A model generated the notes under the pieces. That model was given only the letters and a program-made list of their open reading frames with translations. It did no database searches and had not been told where the DNA came from. Shown in pieces: positions 11,783-23,829 of a stretch of DNA of 64,000 nt. Source of the DNA: Heloderma charlesbogerti (taxonomy: Eukaryota; Chordata; Lepidosauria; Squamata; Helodermatidae); NCBI GenBank assembly GCA_026122225.1, contig JANEZZ010002240.1:1-64000 (forward strand), written 5' to 3'. The stretch's first letter is position 1. Every line of letters starts with the position of its first letter. The position numbers and the translations under genes are program-made.

Positions 11783-11878
11783 GCACCTTGGATAGCTCCG
11801 TTAGAGTTCTGGCTGGTTCTGACTGAAACCCGGAGTGGATTCTCCGCTCCACTGATATTGGAGCCACCAGCCTCCACT
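11783..11878. repeat. Half of a family B palindromic MITE
   Basis: Matches the right half of family B (ttagagttctggctggttct through gccaccagcctccactg). The left half is absent, so this is a truncated copy. Confidence 0.65.
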
Positions 11879-12193
11879 GTCTCCCCCCTGCTGTGAGGTC
11901 CTTCCTGGGGGTGGGGCAGGGGAGTCAACCTCCTCATGGTTCCTTGGCTGATAAGAGGAGCCAGCGTGCTCCCTTCCCGCCCTGCAGTCCCAGGGCAGCT
12001 GTCAGTCAGAGCTGTGTGTCGAGCCAGTAAAAGCCAAACTACACATTACACTAACTGCATATCTGAGTTAGCTTTTTATTTACTCTACTGTAAACATGCA
12101 TGGCCCTGAGAATTAAACCTCCCCTCCCCACCATTCTTGCCCTGAACTTTGATGCCAGTGGAGACCTTTTTTCTCTTTTTCTGTGTCAAAAAA

Positions 12194-12242
<49 letters not shown>
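12194..12242. repeat. (TG)n(AG)n compound microsatellite
   Basis: Tandem TG units switch to AG units at about 12219. Purine/pyrimidine alternation and a polypurine run lie side by side. Confidence 0.95.
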
Positions 12243-13215
12243 GCAGGGGGAGAGAGGGAGAGAGGGGTGGTGTTAATCCTCTCCTCCCGGTGTACAGTGG
12301 TCTCAACCTGAATCAGGGCTACTCACACTAGAGCAAATAAAAAGCTAACCTTCAGCTACACACTACGTGATGAGCATAACGTGTAGTCTGGGTCGAAGTG
12401 GTTGAGGTTGGACAGTAAGTTCCCTCTCGGTGACCTTTGGGTCTGTAGGGATAAACATCAGCTTTGACCAGATTCCAGATGGACTTACTAAGGCATGAAC
12501 TGCAAGGTCAGCCGGTCACTGGCTGGGCAAGCAGGGACAGGGTTTGAAGCAGGAACTTGGTCACAGGCAGCAAATTGTTAGAACTGGGAATGTGCCATGA
12601 AAAACACTGCAAGACAATGTTCTTTAGGTTATAGAGGCTCTTAAAAGTGAAAACCTCATTGTGGGTGCTGATTGCTAAACTAGCTAACTAGAGCTATTGT
12701 CGAGATACTGGAAACAGCCATTGTTCAACATGCTCCTGAGAAGTTTAAAGAAAAAAGTATTTTGGGGGAAATTACAATGGAAGTTGTAAACATTTGGCAC
12801 TGTGTGCATAGCTGTCTTTTCAAGACTGGTGTGAGAAGGTTGACTTTATCGGACTGAAAAGAGCCTTCAAAATAAACACCTGGGGAGTCGTAGAAAGCTG
12901 AGAGCTTCAGCAAGCCATGTTCTTCACCTAGTACCATGTTCTGCACTTTTTCTGCGTCCCCCACTTGCGTCCCCCAAATGATGGCTTGCACACTGCCCTT
13001 AGCATTGGCACCTGTGTTCATGGTTAGAGGATTGTTGTCAGAGGGGATGTGGGACCCCTGGTGCCTTTGGGTCATTGGCAGTGCCAAAGGAGGATGAGTG
13101 GGCAAGCACTCCCCCATCAAGTAGCTCTTCCGCTGCCCCCCCCATTCCCGGACCCTTGTGGTTGCTTGGGGAAAAAAGTAATTTCCACATAGAGTTCTTT
13201 TCTTTCTTGTCATCT
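12243..13215. other. Non-coding, no recognised feature
   Basis: The 162-codon minus frame at 12725-13213 has no recognisable domain and a composition unlike a conserved protein. I treat it as chance. Confidence 0.4.
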
Positions 13216-13219
13216 ACCA

Positions 13220-13372
13220 ATATGGGAGTAGAAATGTTTTATCTATTTAAACAATTTTACACGCTGCCCCTTCTGCAGAGCTTTCAGAATACATAAATAT
13301 AATAATTTACAAACCATACCCACCAATACATTAAAATGGAAGCCAAATAAATAAATAAATAAAGGGAAAATT
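13220..13372 (-). repeat. LINE 3' tail (minus)
   Basis: T-rich start, 'gctgcccc' and a (AAATA)n-like end match the tail pattern of L2/CR1-type elements in minus orientation. Fragmentary. Confidence 0.4.
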
Positions 13373-13522
13373 TTGCCTTAAAATCATGGACCTTGTGATG
13401 TAAAGGGTGCCTCCGAGAGTGCTCAAGTTGCTTGATGTATGTCCAGTGGTTACCAAGGAACAAGAGACGTTTGAATGCTAATCAAGGAATTTCATCACGA
13501 TCACGGGTTTTGTAGTTTAAAG

Positions 13523-13655
13523 TGGGGGTGGGCAAGCTGTAGTCCTTCAGATGTTTTAGCCTACAACTCCCATGATCCCTCCATTGGCTATGCTGGCTAG
13601 GGCAGATGGGAGTTATAGGCCATAACATTGGGAGGGCCAGAAGTTTCCAGTCCTG
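13523..13655. mobile_element. Short foldback MITE, family 'C' (hAT-like)
   Basis: Begins tgggggtggg and carries inverted blocks (tacaactcccatgatccct against gatgggagttataggcc). Flanks gtttaaag (13515-13522) and ttttaaag (13656-13663) match at 7/8 positions, consistent with an 8-bp duplication. Relatives lie at 15730-15859, 36224-36345, 37369-37505, 45845-45972 and 49742-49878. Confidence 0.65.
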
Positions 13656-13663
13656 TTTTAAAG

Positions 13664-14555
13664 GGTGCATAAACATGCAATCTCAAGCGTGAATATTTCA
13701 CTAGTAAGACCAGAGATGGGTTGGCTCTCACTCCCCCTTCCCCCAAATACATTTTTTCCTTTCTGTGCCCCTTCCTCAATGTTTTGCTTTTTTGGTGCTG
13801 CCATTGCTAGGGGAAAGAGCTTTGGGCTCCCCCATTTTCAAACTTTGCAGGTGCATGTCTGCTTAAGAATCATCTTTTTTATTTTAAGGTAGCTGTGTGT
13901 GGTCGCTGGACTCAGAAAATAACTCTCCAGAATGTTAAGGGTTATTTATCTTGGAACAAAAAAAGGAACCATCGACCCTCTTTTGGGACAAAACACCCCC
14001 CCCCACACACACACACACCCTCTAGTATTTTTGAAACCGTTGGTGTTTCAACCCTTTGGTCTGATGAGTGAGACTCAAAACTTGGCATGACTCTAGCTGC
14101 AGCTGCTTTTTAAAGATGAACGAGAGGCTTGGGAAAAAAAGGTCTTAGAAGAACTGTTAGGATGTTTCCCCCTCCTTCCATTTAACAGCTGCTTTTTTCC
14201 CAGCCTTGGTTGTAGCAATGTGAGACCCATTTGGGAGCTCATGTCCATTTAGACCATACATCAAAATAATCATATCTTTTAAATATACATTTATAGACTC
14301 CCTACCCTGAGGGCCCAAACAGACATGACATAGGAGATCTGTAATCAGATGTCTTAACTTTAGTTGCTGTTAAACTTTCAAGCAGCTATGGGGGAAGTTG
14401 GGGAAGGTTCTGTTTTTTATTGGAGCCATGACACGAGGGAGAGGGTGTTTAACCCTTTGCTCCCATGCTGTTCTCCTGATATCAACCATTCCCTCTCCCT
14501 CTTCCCCCCCCCTCAGTTTGCAACACTGTTGGAGGCAAAGACAGTCACGATATAG
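13664..14555. other. Non-coding, no recognised feature
   Basis: AT-rich intergenic sequence with short C-runs near 13998 and 14505. No gene or named repeat is supported. Confidence 0.4.
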
Positions 14556-15660
14556 GTATCATATATTTATTTAGTACATTTCTAATTTGTCCAGTAACTA
14601 ATATTCTCTGGGTGGGTTACAACTAGAGATGTTAGAGGATTCTGCCACGGACTCCAGTAAGGCCGGATTCTTTAGAATCCGGCCCCCCCGGAGTCCATGG
14701 CGGAATGGAGCAATCCCCCCCGCCACCCCACGAAATGCATGCAGAACGGAGCCTACCTTTGTTGGCCATTCGCTGCCCCGCGAATGGCTGCCCCAGTCTG
14801 CAAATGGCTGCAGCCGCCATTTCCTGTTTATTTTAGCCGTGGTAGGCTACGTAAGTATTTATGTAGCCTATCACGGCTAACGCAGGGACGCCATTTGCGT
14901 CCCTGCCTTTTGCCGCGATAGGCTACGTAAATATATATATAGCCTATCATGGCCAATGCAGGGACACAAATGGCGGCCGCTATGGTGGCTGCCATTGTGG
15001 CCGCAGCCCAGCAGCGGATGGAAGTCTGGCTGCGGGTGGCCCCGGTTGGCGGCTCCGTGGAGTCTCTGCGGAGTGGAGCCCGCTGGGGAGGATTCCGGGG
15101 GGGGGGGATGGAGTGCCTCCCCCCCACAGCGGATGGCCCCAGCAGAATGGGGTAAGTGATTCGTACACCCCTAGCTACAACCAGTTAAAAAACTAAAATG
15201 CCATTTTAAAACACAGCTCAAAAATATAAAATACAAGGCAAATATTTAAAAGAATAAAATACAATATAATGCAAAGTGATAAGCAGCAGAGGAATCGATA
15301 AAATAGCCATAATAACCTAGAACTAGGTCTCTAAAATGCCTGGGAGAAAAGAAAGATCTTTGCCTGGTTCCAATAAGATAATAACGTAGGTGCCCGGTGA
15401 ATGCTGGGGAGTTTATTCTATGAGTGGGTGCCACCACTAAGAAGGCCCTCTCTCTTGTAGCCACCCACCGGAGGGGCTGTGAAGATGACCTAAGGGCCCC
15501 AGCAGGTACATGCAGGAGGAGATGTGCCTTTAGATACTCTGGTCCCAGGCCAGTTAGGGCATTAAAGGTCCACACCAACACTTTGAACTGGGCTCGGAAA
15601 CAGACTGGAAGCCAGTGCACATTTATGCACAGGTACACATTTATCTGCATGTGCCCTAGA
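14556..15660 (-). mobile_element. L2/CR1-clade LINE 3' end, interrupted by a MITE
   Basis: The minus frame at 15246-15665 encodes a degraded C-terminal RT tail with HWLPVCFRAQFKVLV and the later RERAFLVVAPT block, as in L2/CR1-clade ORF2 proteins. The 3' UTR runs to about 14556 and is split by the MITE at 14624-15173: sequence on either side reads continuously (ggtgggttacaac, then cagttaaaaaac). It is an inactive fragment and predates the MITE. Confidence 0.7.
14624..15173. mobile_element. hAT-type palindromic MITE with 8-bp target duplication
   Basis: Starts tagagatg and ends cacccccta-type (cacccctA). Flanks gttacaac (14616-14623) and gctacaac (15174-15181) match at 7/8. A hairpin follows the left end (cggactcc pairing with ggagtccatggcgg). 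Inside are palindromes built on ggctacgtaagtatttatg (about 14847-14865) and ccatttgcgtccctgcc, with an aaatggcggc motif at 14968-14977. It has no coding capacity. Inserted in the LINE at 14556-15660. Confidence 0.8.
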
Positions 15661-15729
15661 AGCATAATGGAATACTCCCTTGTGTCAGGTTGGGCTATTT
15701 TCCGTTTACTTTAGGGGTACTCTCTATGG

Positions 15730-15859
15730 TAGGGGTGGGGGAGTCTGTAGCCCCCCATATTTGGTGGAGTGCATCTCCCATCAGCCCAAGCCAGCGTAGT
15801 CAATAGTGAGGGCTGGTGGGAGTTGCAGTTCACCAACATCTGAAGACCAGACATCCCTC
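15730..15859. repeat. Family C foldback MITE
   Basis: Begins aggggtgggg. The block 'gtgcatctcccatcagccc' pairs with 'ggctggtgggagttgcag', and the end is acatccctcg. The flanks agree only partly (tctatggt and tctactgt). Confidence 0.6.
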
Positions 15860-15861
15860 GT

Positions 15862-15990
15862 CTACTGTGACTGGCAATGGCTCTCCGGGGTCATCCCCAT
15901 CCTGAACCTTTTTGAAATGGGAGATGGCAGGGATTGAACCTGGGACCTTCTGAATACAATGTATATGCTCTACCACTGAGCTATGAGACA
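15862..15990 (-). mobile_element. tRNA-derived SINE (minus)
   Basis: On the minus strand: a ctcagtggtagagc-type box A region (15960-15985), then box B-like ggttcaatccctgccatc, then a 3' part around gagagccattgcc. The 3' tail is cut short. Confidence 0.7.
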
Positions 15991-16074
15991 GGATTGCATC
16001 CACACATCCCTGGGATTGTTAATATGGAGGAGGGGTGGTGGTGGATATGGACTTGACGGCCCTTCAAATAGAGG

Positions 16075-16162
16075 ATGGCTTCAAATAGGGACCTGTCACC
16101 TAATACCCATTCTAATAGAGGACTTTCCACTGTGAAATAGGACACATGGCCACCCTAGTTAT
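16075..16162 (-). repeat. Family A repeat, 5' end (minus)
   Basis: Ends cacatggccaccctag and contains repeated 'tcaaatagagga' blocks. It is the reverse complement of the start of the copies at 26405 and 45977. Confidence 0.55.
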
Positions 16163-16382
16163 ACATCAGGCAGCTAAATGCAATCCAGTCAGCTGGCATG
16201 TGTCTGGGCCTGAGGAGGTACAGAGAGGAGCCATAGTAATGTGCAGTTTTCTCTTTGAAAGCCTGTGACTCATGGTGTAGTGATATCATGGGGCTGCCAA
16301 CTCTTAAACAAAAACCTGATGCCTAGGCAGGGCCTGAGAACATTGCCCAGCAGTAAAAGATGTGAGGCTAGAGATGTGAAGG

Positions 16383-16754
16383 CAGGGCCAGCATCAATGG
16401 TAGGCATGGTTGGGCACCTGCCGAAAGCCCACACCTCAGCAGGGGCCTGCTGACAAGAGCCCCCGAAGTTGTTTGTCTTCATCACTTGCGCAACCTGCTA
16501 GTTCCCTGCCTCTTGCTCCGGCCTAGACAATGGTGCTGGTGAGAAAGAAGAGTAGATGCCACTGCCTGCTTGCTTCTTTGTCTGTCAAGCAAGCAAATGG
16601 GAGCAGTGATGAGAAAGAGGATGAGGAGCAATAGCAGCTGGTGACAATGGCAGTGACAAGGCAGACTCATTGAGGGAGAAGGCAGACTCATTGAGGGAGG
16701 GCGCCATTGGGGGTGTCTTGCCCAAGGGCCCTCAACAATCTGGAACCGGCACTG
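16383..16754. mobile_element. hAT-type element with perfect 8-bp target duplication
   Basis: Terminal sequences cagggccagc and ccggcactg are imperfect inverted repeats of the CAG...CTG kind. Flanks are identical: tgtgaagg at 16375-16382 and 16755-16762. The element is 372 bp with no transposase frame. An internal part recurs at 37735-37886 (around 'tgtcttgcccaagggc'). Inside, a gcagactcattgaggga block is duplicated in tandem (about 16659-16700). Confidence 0.8.
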
Positions 16755-16762
16755 TGTGAAGG

Positions 16763-19700
16763 CCTAGGAGAATGTGGAAAAAAATAGGGAAACAAACAAA
16801 CAGTTTGAAATGAGCTAGGTTTTTTATTTCAGTTTTTGGGGAGGATCTCCCCACCTCCATTTTTTTCCAGTAGAAAAATTGGACATTTGGGGAAACCTTT
16901 TTGGGGAAATTCCTGTGCAACATTGTTACAGCCAATTACACTAGTATGAAACTCGTAGACTCAGGATTCAAAAATAGATTATGACCTGAGGCTAGCTGAT
17001 AGCCCTGACTGAGGCTTTCTTCACAAGGAGGTTTTACCCTGAGATTGAGATGGCTCCTTCATGGAAGTTTCTCAGCTGTGAGCCTCCAGGGCGTCTCCTG
17101 CACTAAAAGCCCTTTGTTCCATTTTTAAATAGATCGCAGATAAAGAGCTATCAAATTACCCCGTTGTGTTCCGCTTGAGTTCCCTCTGTGAAAAGAGGAA
17201 AAGCAGCAAGAAGAGGAGCGAGATCAATGAAAGATGATGGAAGACTCAGATACGGGGGAGGGGGAGGGGGAAAAGGAAGCATGTGTAAAGGGAGTCAGTT
17301 GTGATCTTGCATCTAAAATGGAAGCAGAAAGCCCCATTTTAAATGCAGGATTTTAGGCTTGTGTGATGCCCTGAAACTTGCTCTCCTGGGGTCCCAAGAA
17401 AGGACAGCAAAGCCTGAGTCTCAGGGCCAAAACCCCATATTTGGTGACCTAATACCATATGCTGTCTTGATAAAAATTGTATAGACTCCATGAAGTAGGA
17501 CAGTTCTACTCAGCTCTGTGATTTTTTTTTTTTTTAATGGGGAATCCATGATTGGTGTAGGAATTAAAATATGCACCTCCCCTCCTTCTCCTTCTTCTGA
17601 ATTCAGTGAAATTGTATTGAAAATGATAAAGGAGAAAATGAATTAAAAACCGTTCTGTAGGACCTGGAGAGCTCTAAGACTTTGTGTTCCCTAAGCTTAT
17701 CCCAAGATAGATAGGAATGAGCATAATTTCATGCAAATCGGACTTCAATGTCTGGGTGTTTTTGCTTTCCCAGTTTAAAAAAAAAGAAAGGAAAAGCAAA
17801 AGATGATGAATCAGAACAAAGATTTTCTCTGCACCCCATGCAAGGCACATTCGTTTTGGGAAGAAGTAAGAAAAGAGCGAACATGATTCTGGGCAGTGGC
17901 ATCACCACTGATCCAAAAACATTTCTGGAGGTGATCAGAACTATTTCCTTGAATATAAATGAGCCACAAGCCGAAATGTTCTATTAAGAGGAAAGGCAAT
18001 CACAACTAAAAAGAAAGATACCACCAACATGGAAAATGTTCATAGAGGTTAAAGCTTTGTGAATGGTACACAAGATAAAGTGATAATCTTGCATTCACAC
18101 AGGTAAAGAGTCCCCACCCCCCCTTCTAGAAAATACACTCATTTATAGGGATTTCTAAGTGAATTGCCATATTGTAAATAATGTTACCTTTTCAAATAAG
18201 AACAACATGTTTTCAAATGATGCTGGGATTGTCATTCATTAATTTAGAGCCATGGTGTAGTTAGGACTGAAACTTTGACCCCTCCGCCCCCAGATGCCCC
18301 CCCCCCAAGAGCAGCAGATGATCGGGCCATCATCAGGGGAGCAGAAGCAAATGCCCATTTTATTTCTGTACTCATGATGGTGCTATGGTTTACATGAGAT
18401 TAAAATGCAAAAGTGCACATGCTCTGAGTGTGTGTGTGTGTGTGTTTAAATAGGGTTGGCAAACATTCTAACCTATCAGGAACATAGAAGCAGTTGTAAA
18501 GCATGGAATGGCCGGGAGGGTGGTGGTGGTGCGCTTCACAACTGAACTAATACACATGGCTGTCTGAAGCCTCCGCGCGCCCCCGCCCCCCGACCATTAA
18601 GTCTAAGGTCTCAAACTACCTAGCTGCACCACAGGTTAAGGGAGCTGGTGCCATATTAGTTGGTGCTAAGAGCTGAGATGGGAAGCGTGAGCCATTCAAA
18701 TCAAACCTCAACCATATTCTTTTCACAAGAGTCCCACTATGCATTCATGGATGTCAGTGTGCACAAAATGCTCCTCAGATCTCCTCATGTCCAGTAGAAC
18801 AGGGAGCCCACATTTGTGCAGCTCTGTGAGTGTAGACTCCTCAATGCAATCTTGTGCCTACATTTTATTTTAACCTACCCTTGCTACAGCTACCAAAAGC
18901 AGTGATGTTGTTAGCACTGAGGGGTCCCTAGGCAGATGCCTTCTGGGCCCCCCACATACTCTTAGATGCTTCAGAAGAGTCTAGCTCACTGGAGTCCCTA
19001 AACAACATAAATTTTCTTCGGAGTCCCTAAACAATCAGTCAAACAATATAATAAGTAGACATTCAAACAATAACACAACACAATATAGCACTGTACACAT
19101 GGTTGGTGGGTTCTCTTGGTCTTCTGCTTCTGCTTCTCTTAGAAGGCTAGTTGCCATGATATTTGAAAAACGTAATTACAAATTTTGGGAAAGGAAAGGA
19201 AGAGTTTCACACTCTTGCAGATTTCCTCATCAACAAAGCGACTATACATTATTTCATGTGGTTTTAAAGTGTCCTCCCTCCCACCATATAATTTCCCATT
19301 GAGTGTATGTGATGAACTCCTAATAAATGGGAGAAAATACATTACAGAATCACTTCGTCAAATGACCTTTAGAAAACACATCCTTTAATGCGCGATGCTC
19401 CTTCATGTCCCTCACAGTTGGAACTCCTGCTTGGTACTGCCTGATTGATGTCTGGCACATTTTGATGTTCAGTAATGTGCTGTTATTATGAGTCTTTACA
19501 AGCAAGGCCTCAGTGCCATTACTGTGTCTTCTCTGTTGTGCCCCTTATTCTTCTTGCTTTCTTGGTTCTACAGAAGCTTACCTTGTATGTGCCATGCTCT
19601 CTTTTCCCACTGCTGGAACTATTTATCCATCAGACTAAAGGACAAGTTAGATGAGACATTGGTCATGTATTTTACCCTCGTGTAGTTGATTAAAAGAACA

Positions 19701-20195
19701 TGCAGCAGTGGTGGGAAAACTGGAAAAGGTCTGTAGTATGTGGGGCATTAACGCTTTGCTCCCACTACGATCCCAATCAGAATTGCTCCCTCCACTATGC
19801 CTGCTATTCACAAAGGGAAAAAAGTTCTCATTGGCCAATGGGACCAAAAACTTCATATGCATACTTATTATGAGATATCCTATGCCTCCTCACACTCAGA
19901 TTTAATCCCTGACATCTCCGGTCACGAAACTGCCAGGTGGCAGGATGAGAAAGACTATGACCCCCCCAAAGGTGCTGCCTGTCAGAGGAGACAACATTGG
20001 GCAAAAAGGACCAGCTGCATATGTTTGAGACGTTATCAGCAACTGGGAAATGGTTCATGACTGTTTTGGAATGGGGCTGTTATGGAGGTATTTGTTTTGC
20101 ATTTAGACCAAACCTGTGAGCTCATATGCTCACCTGGCATTTCACTGGAATTAACCATTTAATTGTAAGATTTTTGGAGTTTTATTCCTGTTTGG
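16763..20195. other. Long non-coding stretch
   Basis: No conserved frame or named element over 3.4 kb. Minor items are a T-run near 17523, a (GT)n run near 18427-18443 and C-runs near 18300 and 18580. Short open frames here (for example 17748-17987 and 19797-20060) have no recognisable domain. Confidence 0.4.
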
Positions 20196-20209
20196 TACAG
20201 CACTTAGCT

Positions 20210-20826
20210 TCTCCTGCCCCTGCCCCTGCTCCTCCTGCTCCTGCTTGTCCTCCTGCTCCTGCTCATCCTCCTGCTCCTGCTTGTCCTCCTGCTCCTGCTC
20301 ATCCTCCTGCTCCTGCTCCTGCTCATCCTCCTGCTCCTGCTCCTGCTTGTCCTCCTGCTCTTGCTCCTGCTCATCCTCCTGCTCCTGCTTGTCCTCCTGC
20401 TCACCCTCCTGCTCCTGCTTGTCCTCCTGCTCCTGCTCCTGCTCATCCTCCTGCTCCTGCTCCTGCTTGTCCTCCTGCTCCTGCTTGCCCTCCTGCTCCT
20501 GCTCCTGCTTGTCCTTCTGCTCCTGCTTGTCCTCCTGCTCCTGCTCATCCTCCTGCTCCTGCTTGTCCTCCTGCTCCTGCTCATCCTCCTGCTCCTGCTC
20601 CTGCTCATCCTCCTGCTCCTGCTTGTCCTCCTGCTCTTGCTCCTGCTCATCCTCCTGCTCCTGCTTGTCCTCCTGCTCACCCTCCTGCTCCTGCTTGTCC
20701 TCCTGCTCCTGCTCCTGCTCATCCTCCTGCTCCTGCTTGTCCTCCTGCTCCTGCTCCTCCTGCTCCTGTTCGTCCTGCTCCTGCTCTTCTTCCTCCTCCT
20801 CCTCCTCCTCTTCTTCTTCTTCTTCG
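20210..20826. repeat. Minisatellite of TCCTGC/TCATCC/TTGTCC hexamers
   Basis: About 0.6 kb of almost pure pyrimidine on the plus strand, with hexamer variants that give all-frame pseudo-proteins (PAPAHPPAPACPP, CSCSSSC, LLLLVLLL on plus; SRSRRMSRSRRT on minus). Rare variants recur at a fixed offset: ctcttgc at 20358 and 20634, tcaccc at 20401 and 20677. Both offsets are 276 bp, so there was an internal duplication. All frames stay open only because of the hexamer period, and I do not call a gene. Confidence 0.95.
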
Positions 20827-20829
20827 TTG

Positions 20830-22040
20830 TTTGTTACATTAATATCTCCACCAAGGTAAAAACATTAGAAGGTAGGGGTTGATACTAATCTAAGCACAAG
20901 GACCTAGCAGAAATCTTTACAATCAGGTGTTTTACGTGTTATGAATAATTGATCATCCCTATCACTTCTACTGGTGGAGAATGACATCACTCTGAGCAGA
21001 ACATTTTGTACATCAGAGCATCCCATATAAGTTGGTATTGTTAAAACTTGCCTTCATACTTAGACCTGAATAGAGAAGGGACCAACAGGTAGTGAATTTG
21101 ACCTTGAGTTTCTTTTGCTTTGTTCTGGGAGTATGTCTGTGGTTTCAGACAATTACATGTGGTGGAATGGGGAAAGAGGGGGCAGCGGTAGGCCTATTAC
21201 TTTGACTTTGATATGTTCAACTGTAAATGGAGCAGAGTGGAAAGTGACCAAGAAAAACAAATGTTCTAATTTGCCTCCTTCCAGCCTATAAGGGCTCCTG
21301 GTCCTATGCAAATTACCTGGTTCCAGCCAGTCAGGGAGCCTTGCTTCCTTCCCACTGTCAATTACAAGCAAATTACAAATGTAAGAATTGCTTTGCTGGA
21401 TCAGTCCCAGGTCCATTTAAGCTGGCATTTTCTTTTCAACAGCAGCTGGCTAGTTGCCTCTGGAAGCACACACATGTAAGGTCCTTGGGGCAGGGCTACA
21501 ATTTCTTATGTTGTACTTGCATCAGTGCCATGTGCCCTTATGGCATGGGATAAATAACAAGAAATAAATGTCATCTTATCTCAACCCTGTAGACTTCCTG
21601 CCTGTTGTTCATAAAAGTATGTCTCTCTCTACACCAGTAATTATGAATTTGCAGCCACTCTGAATTTGTTCCCAGGTATATTGGTTTAACTAATACATTG
21701 TTGTGTTGGAAATAAAAGCTTTTAATTATTATGAAACATGAAACATAATGCCCCTGTTCAGTTCTCCCTCTGCACTTTTAATCCATGTCAGTAAATAAGA
21801 ACTTTCAGAAGCTTACCCAGTGAGAATGTGATTCCCCATTATTTCCTGCAGATATTTCTGCTGAGGTGGGCTGGCAAGAAAGACATCCTAATTCCTTTAT
21901 ATTGTGTAACCGTACCATTTTCTTTGTCAGTATGGAACAGTTAACTCATGTGGCTTAGAAACTAGCTCCTTCCTCCACTATGTGATTGCACATTGGAGCT
22001 TCCAGCTAAACCTGTCCCTTGAGTCACACTTTGCACACTT
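20830..22040. other. Non-coding, no recognised feature
   Basis: AT-balanced intergenic sequence. I see no repeat family and no gene. Confidence 0.4.
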
Positions 22041-22044
22041 TGGC

Positions 22045-22133
22045 TGCAATCCTATACCCACTTACCTTGGAGTAAGCCTCATTGAACTCAGTGGGACTTA
22101 CTTTTGAATAGACACGTACAGGATTGCACTGTA
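22045..22133. repeat. Family 'E' short foldback repeat
   Basis: Starts gctgcaatcctatac and ends acaggattgcactgtaa. The arms pair through 'tgggacttactt' and 'agtaagcctcattg'. Copies lie at 44322-44398, 49203-49385 (two), 58540-58655 and 62005-62110. Confidence 0.6.
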
Positions 22134-22139
22134 ACAGTC

Positions 22140-23485
22140 AAACTAGTCGAGATGCAAGAGACTCAGGAACAGTCTCCCCATAGTTGTTGTTTTGCTTAAA
22201 TCAGCAGTGGGGAACCTCAGGCTTGGGGGCCAAATCCCTCCCTCCTGGAGTCCCAATTTGGCACTCTGGGGTTCCTCTGGCCCCTTCCTCTGGCCACATC
22301 CCCTTTCCCTCAACCTCCAACCATTTGGTAGTTTCCTAACTTTTGTGCAGTTTTCCCCCCATTCCCAAGGTCAAAATTCCTCTCTTAAGGCTTAGTTAGC
22401 GGCACGAAGAGCTTTAAGCTACAATGTACTGGTGTTTCTTGTTTTCTTGGCCCCTCCCCTTTTGTCTTTGGCCCCACCCACCAAATGCAGCCCTTGAAAC
22501 CTTCTCCAAAATGGAATTTAACCCTTCAGCTGAAAGAGGTTTTGCACCCCTGGCTTCAGTGCTGCTGTGGGGGGCTGTAAAGTTCATCAGAGCAGCCCTG
22601 GGGTGGATAGGGTGCTTGATCCTTTCCACACCTGTTGTTTTCCCAGTCAAAATTGCCTCCCTTTGCTGCTATCAACCCACTGGGGGAAACCTATAGGGTC
22701 TTCCCATATGTTTTTCTCAGTGGGAAGAAAAGTAGCTGGGGATGATTTGGGCAGAAAAATAGCCTGGGGAAAAAACAGTACCATCTCCTTCCCACTGCTG
22801 TTCTGATCAAGTTTGCAGCCCATGGCTCATTTCTCTGGGTGTGATCAATAAGACTGTCCATATGTCTCCTGTATAGAGTCTAGTTTAGCTCTTATGGTCA
22901 GAGCGTATGAGTTGCAGGTGCTGTTATGGCCTGTGAAATCATTTTGGAGGGCATGTCAGAAGGGAGCTTAGAAAATGGGAAATTGGAAGCTGCAAAGGGG
23001 TATTTTGGCAGGGAAAAGTTGGCAATTGGACTGGTGGTGGTGCTAATGAATGAGTCATGACGTGCAAGATACGGAAGTGTGGCATGTTGGGGATAGATGG
23101 TGAAGGGTATTTTTTTTTAGCAGCTAACCACTTGTCCTACTCCTGGCCCCCTCCTCCATCAAAATCAGTACTTTATTGGTATATGTATGTTGTGTACACC
23201 CACTCTCTTTCTGTGTATACACCGCCTTCTAATATTGAACTGAGACGGTGGGTGCCCACAGGCTCATAGTCAAAACAAGAGGGAGCTATCAGTCAGCATG
23301 TTCAGGGAAACTCCAAAGTTTGCAGGAGTATAAAACCATTTTTTAATACATCCTAAGGGGGCAAACATCCCCCATAGCAGCACAATGAGGAGAGCCATGG
23401 AATGTAGAGTAACAGCTGGAAAAAGTAAAATGGAACACAGGGCAGGTGGTGGCCAGCTGGAGTTGTGGACTTCTTTCTGTCTAAA
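22140..23485. other. Non-coding; one weak repeat remnant
   Basis: The portion 22205-22530 ('ggggaacctcaggcttgggg' and following) looks like an old interspersed repeat similar to that hosting the BovB at 29368. No gene is recognised. Confidence 0.35.
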
Positions 23486-23491
23486 CATGCA

Positions 23492-23822
23492 TAGAACATA
23501 AGAACATAAGAAGAGCTCTGCTGGATCAGATCAAGGGTCCATCTAGTCCAACATTCTGTTCACACAGTGGCCAACTAGGAACCCACGAGCAAGACACCAG
23601 TGCAACAGCACCCTCGCACCCATGTCTCGCAGCAACTGGTGTACTTAGGCCTACTGCCTCTGGTACTGGAGGTAGCACGTAGCCATCAGGACTGGTAGTC
23701 ATTAATAGACTTCTCTTCCAGGAAGGATTGCAGCCTAAACTGCTTGGGACCCAAACACCTGAGGGAGCACCTGCTATACTCCCATATCGACCAGCCCAAA
23801 CTTTATGATCATCTGCCAAAGA
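23492..23822 (+). mobile_element. SINE-like repeat ('agaacataagaa' type)
   Basis: Begins with tandem agaacata, then 'gctggatcagatcaagg', 'gtccatctagtccaacattc' and 'cacagtggccaacta', a module order common in reptile SINEs. Orientation is arbitrary because no clear tRNA head is visible. Confidence 0.5.
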
Positions 23823-23829
23823 CCTTCTC

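Noticed and set aside
12725..13213. 162-codon minus frame.
   Set aside because: No recognisable domain, no flanking splice or promoter signal, and composition like the surrounding non-coding DNA.
20126..20882. Long open frames on both strands (up to 238 codons) with Pro/Ala, Cys/Ser, Leu or Ser/Arg repeats.
   Set aside because: They arise from a hexamer minisatellite whose unit lacks stops in several frames. No start context, domain or splice signal supports a gene.
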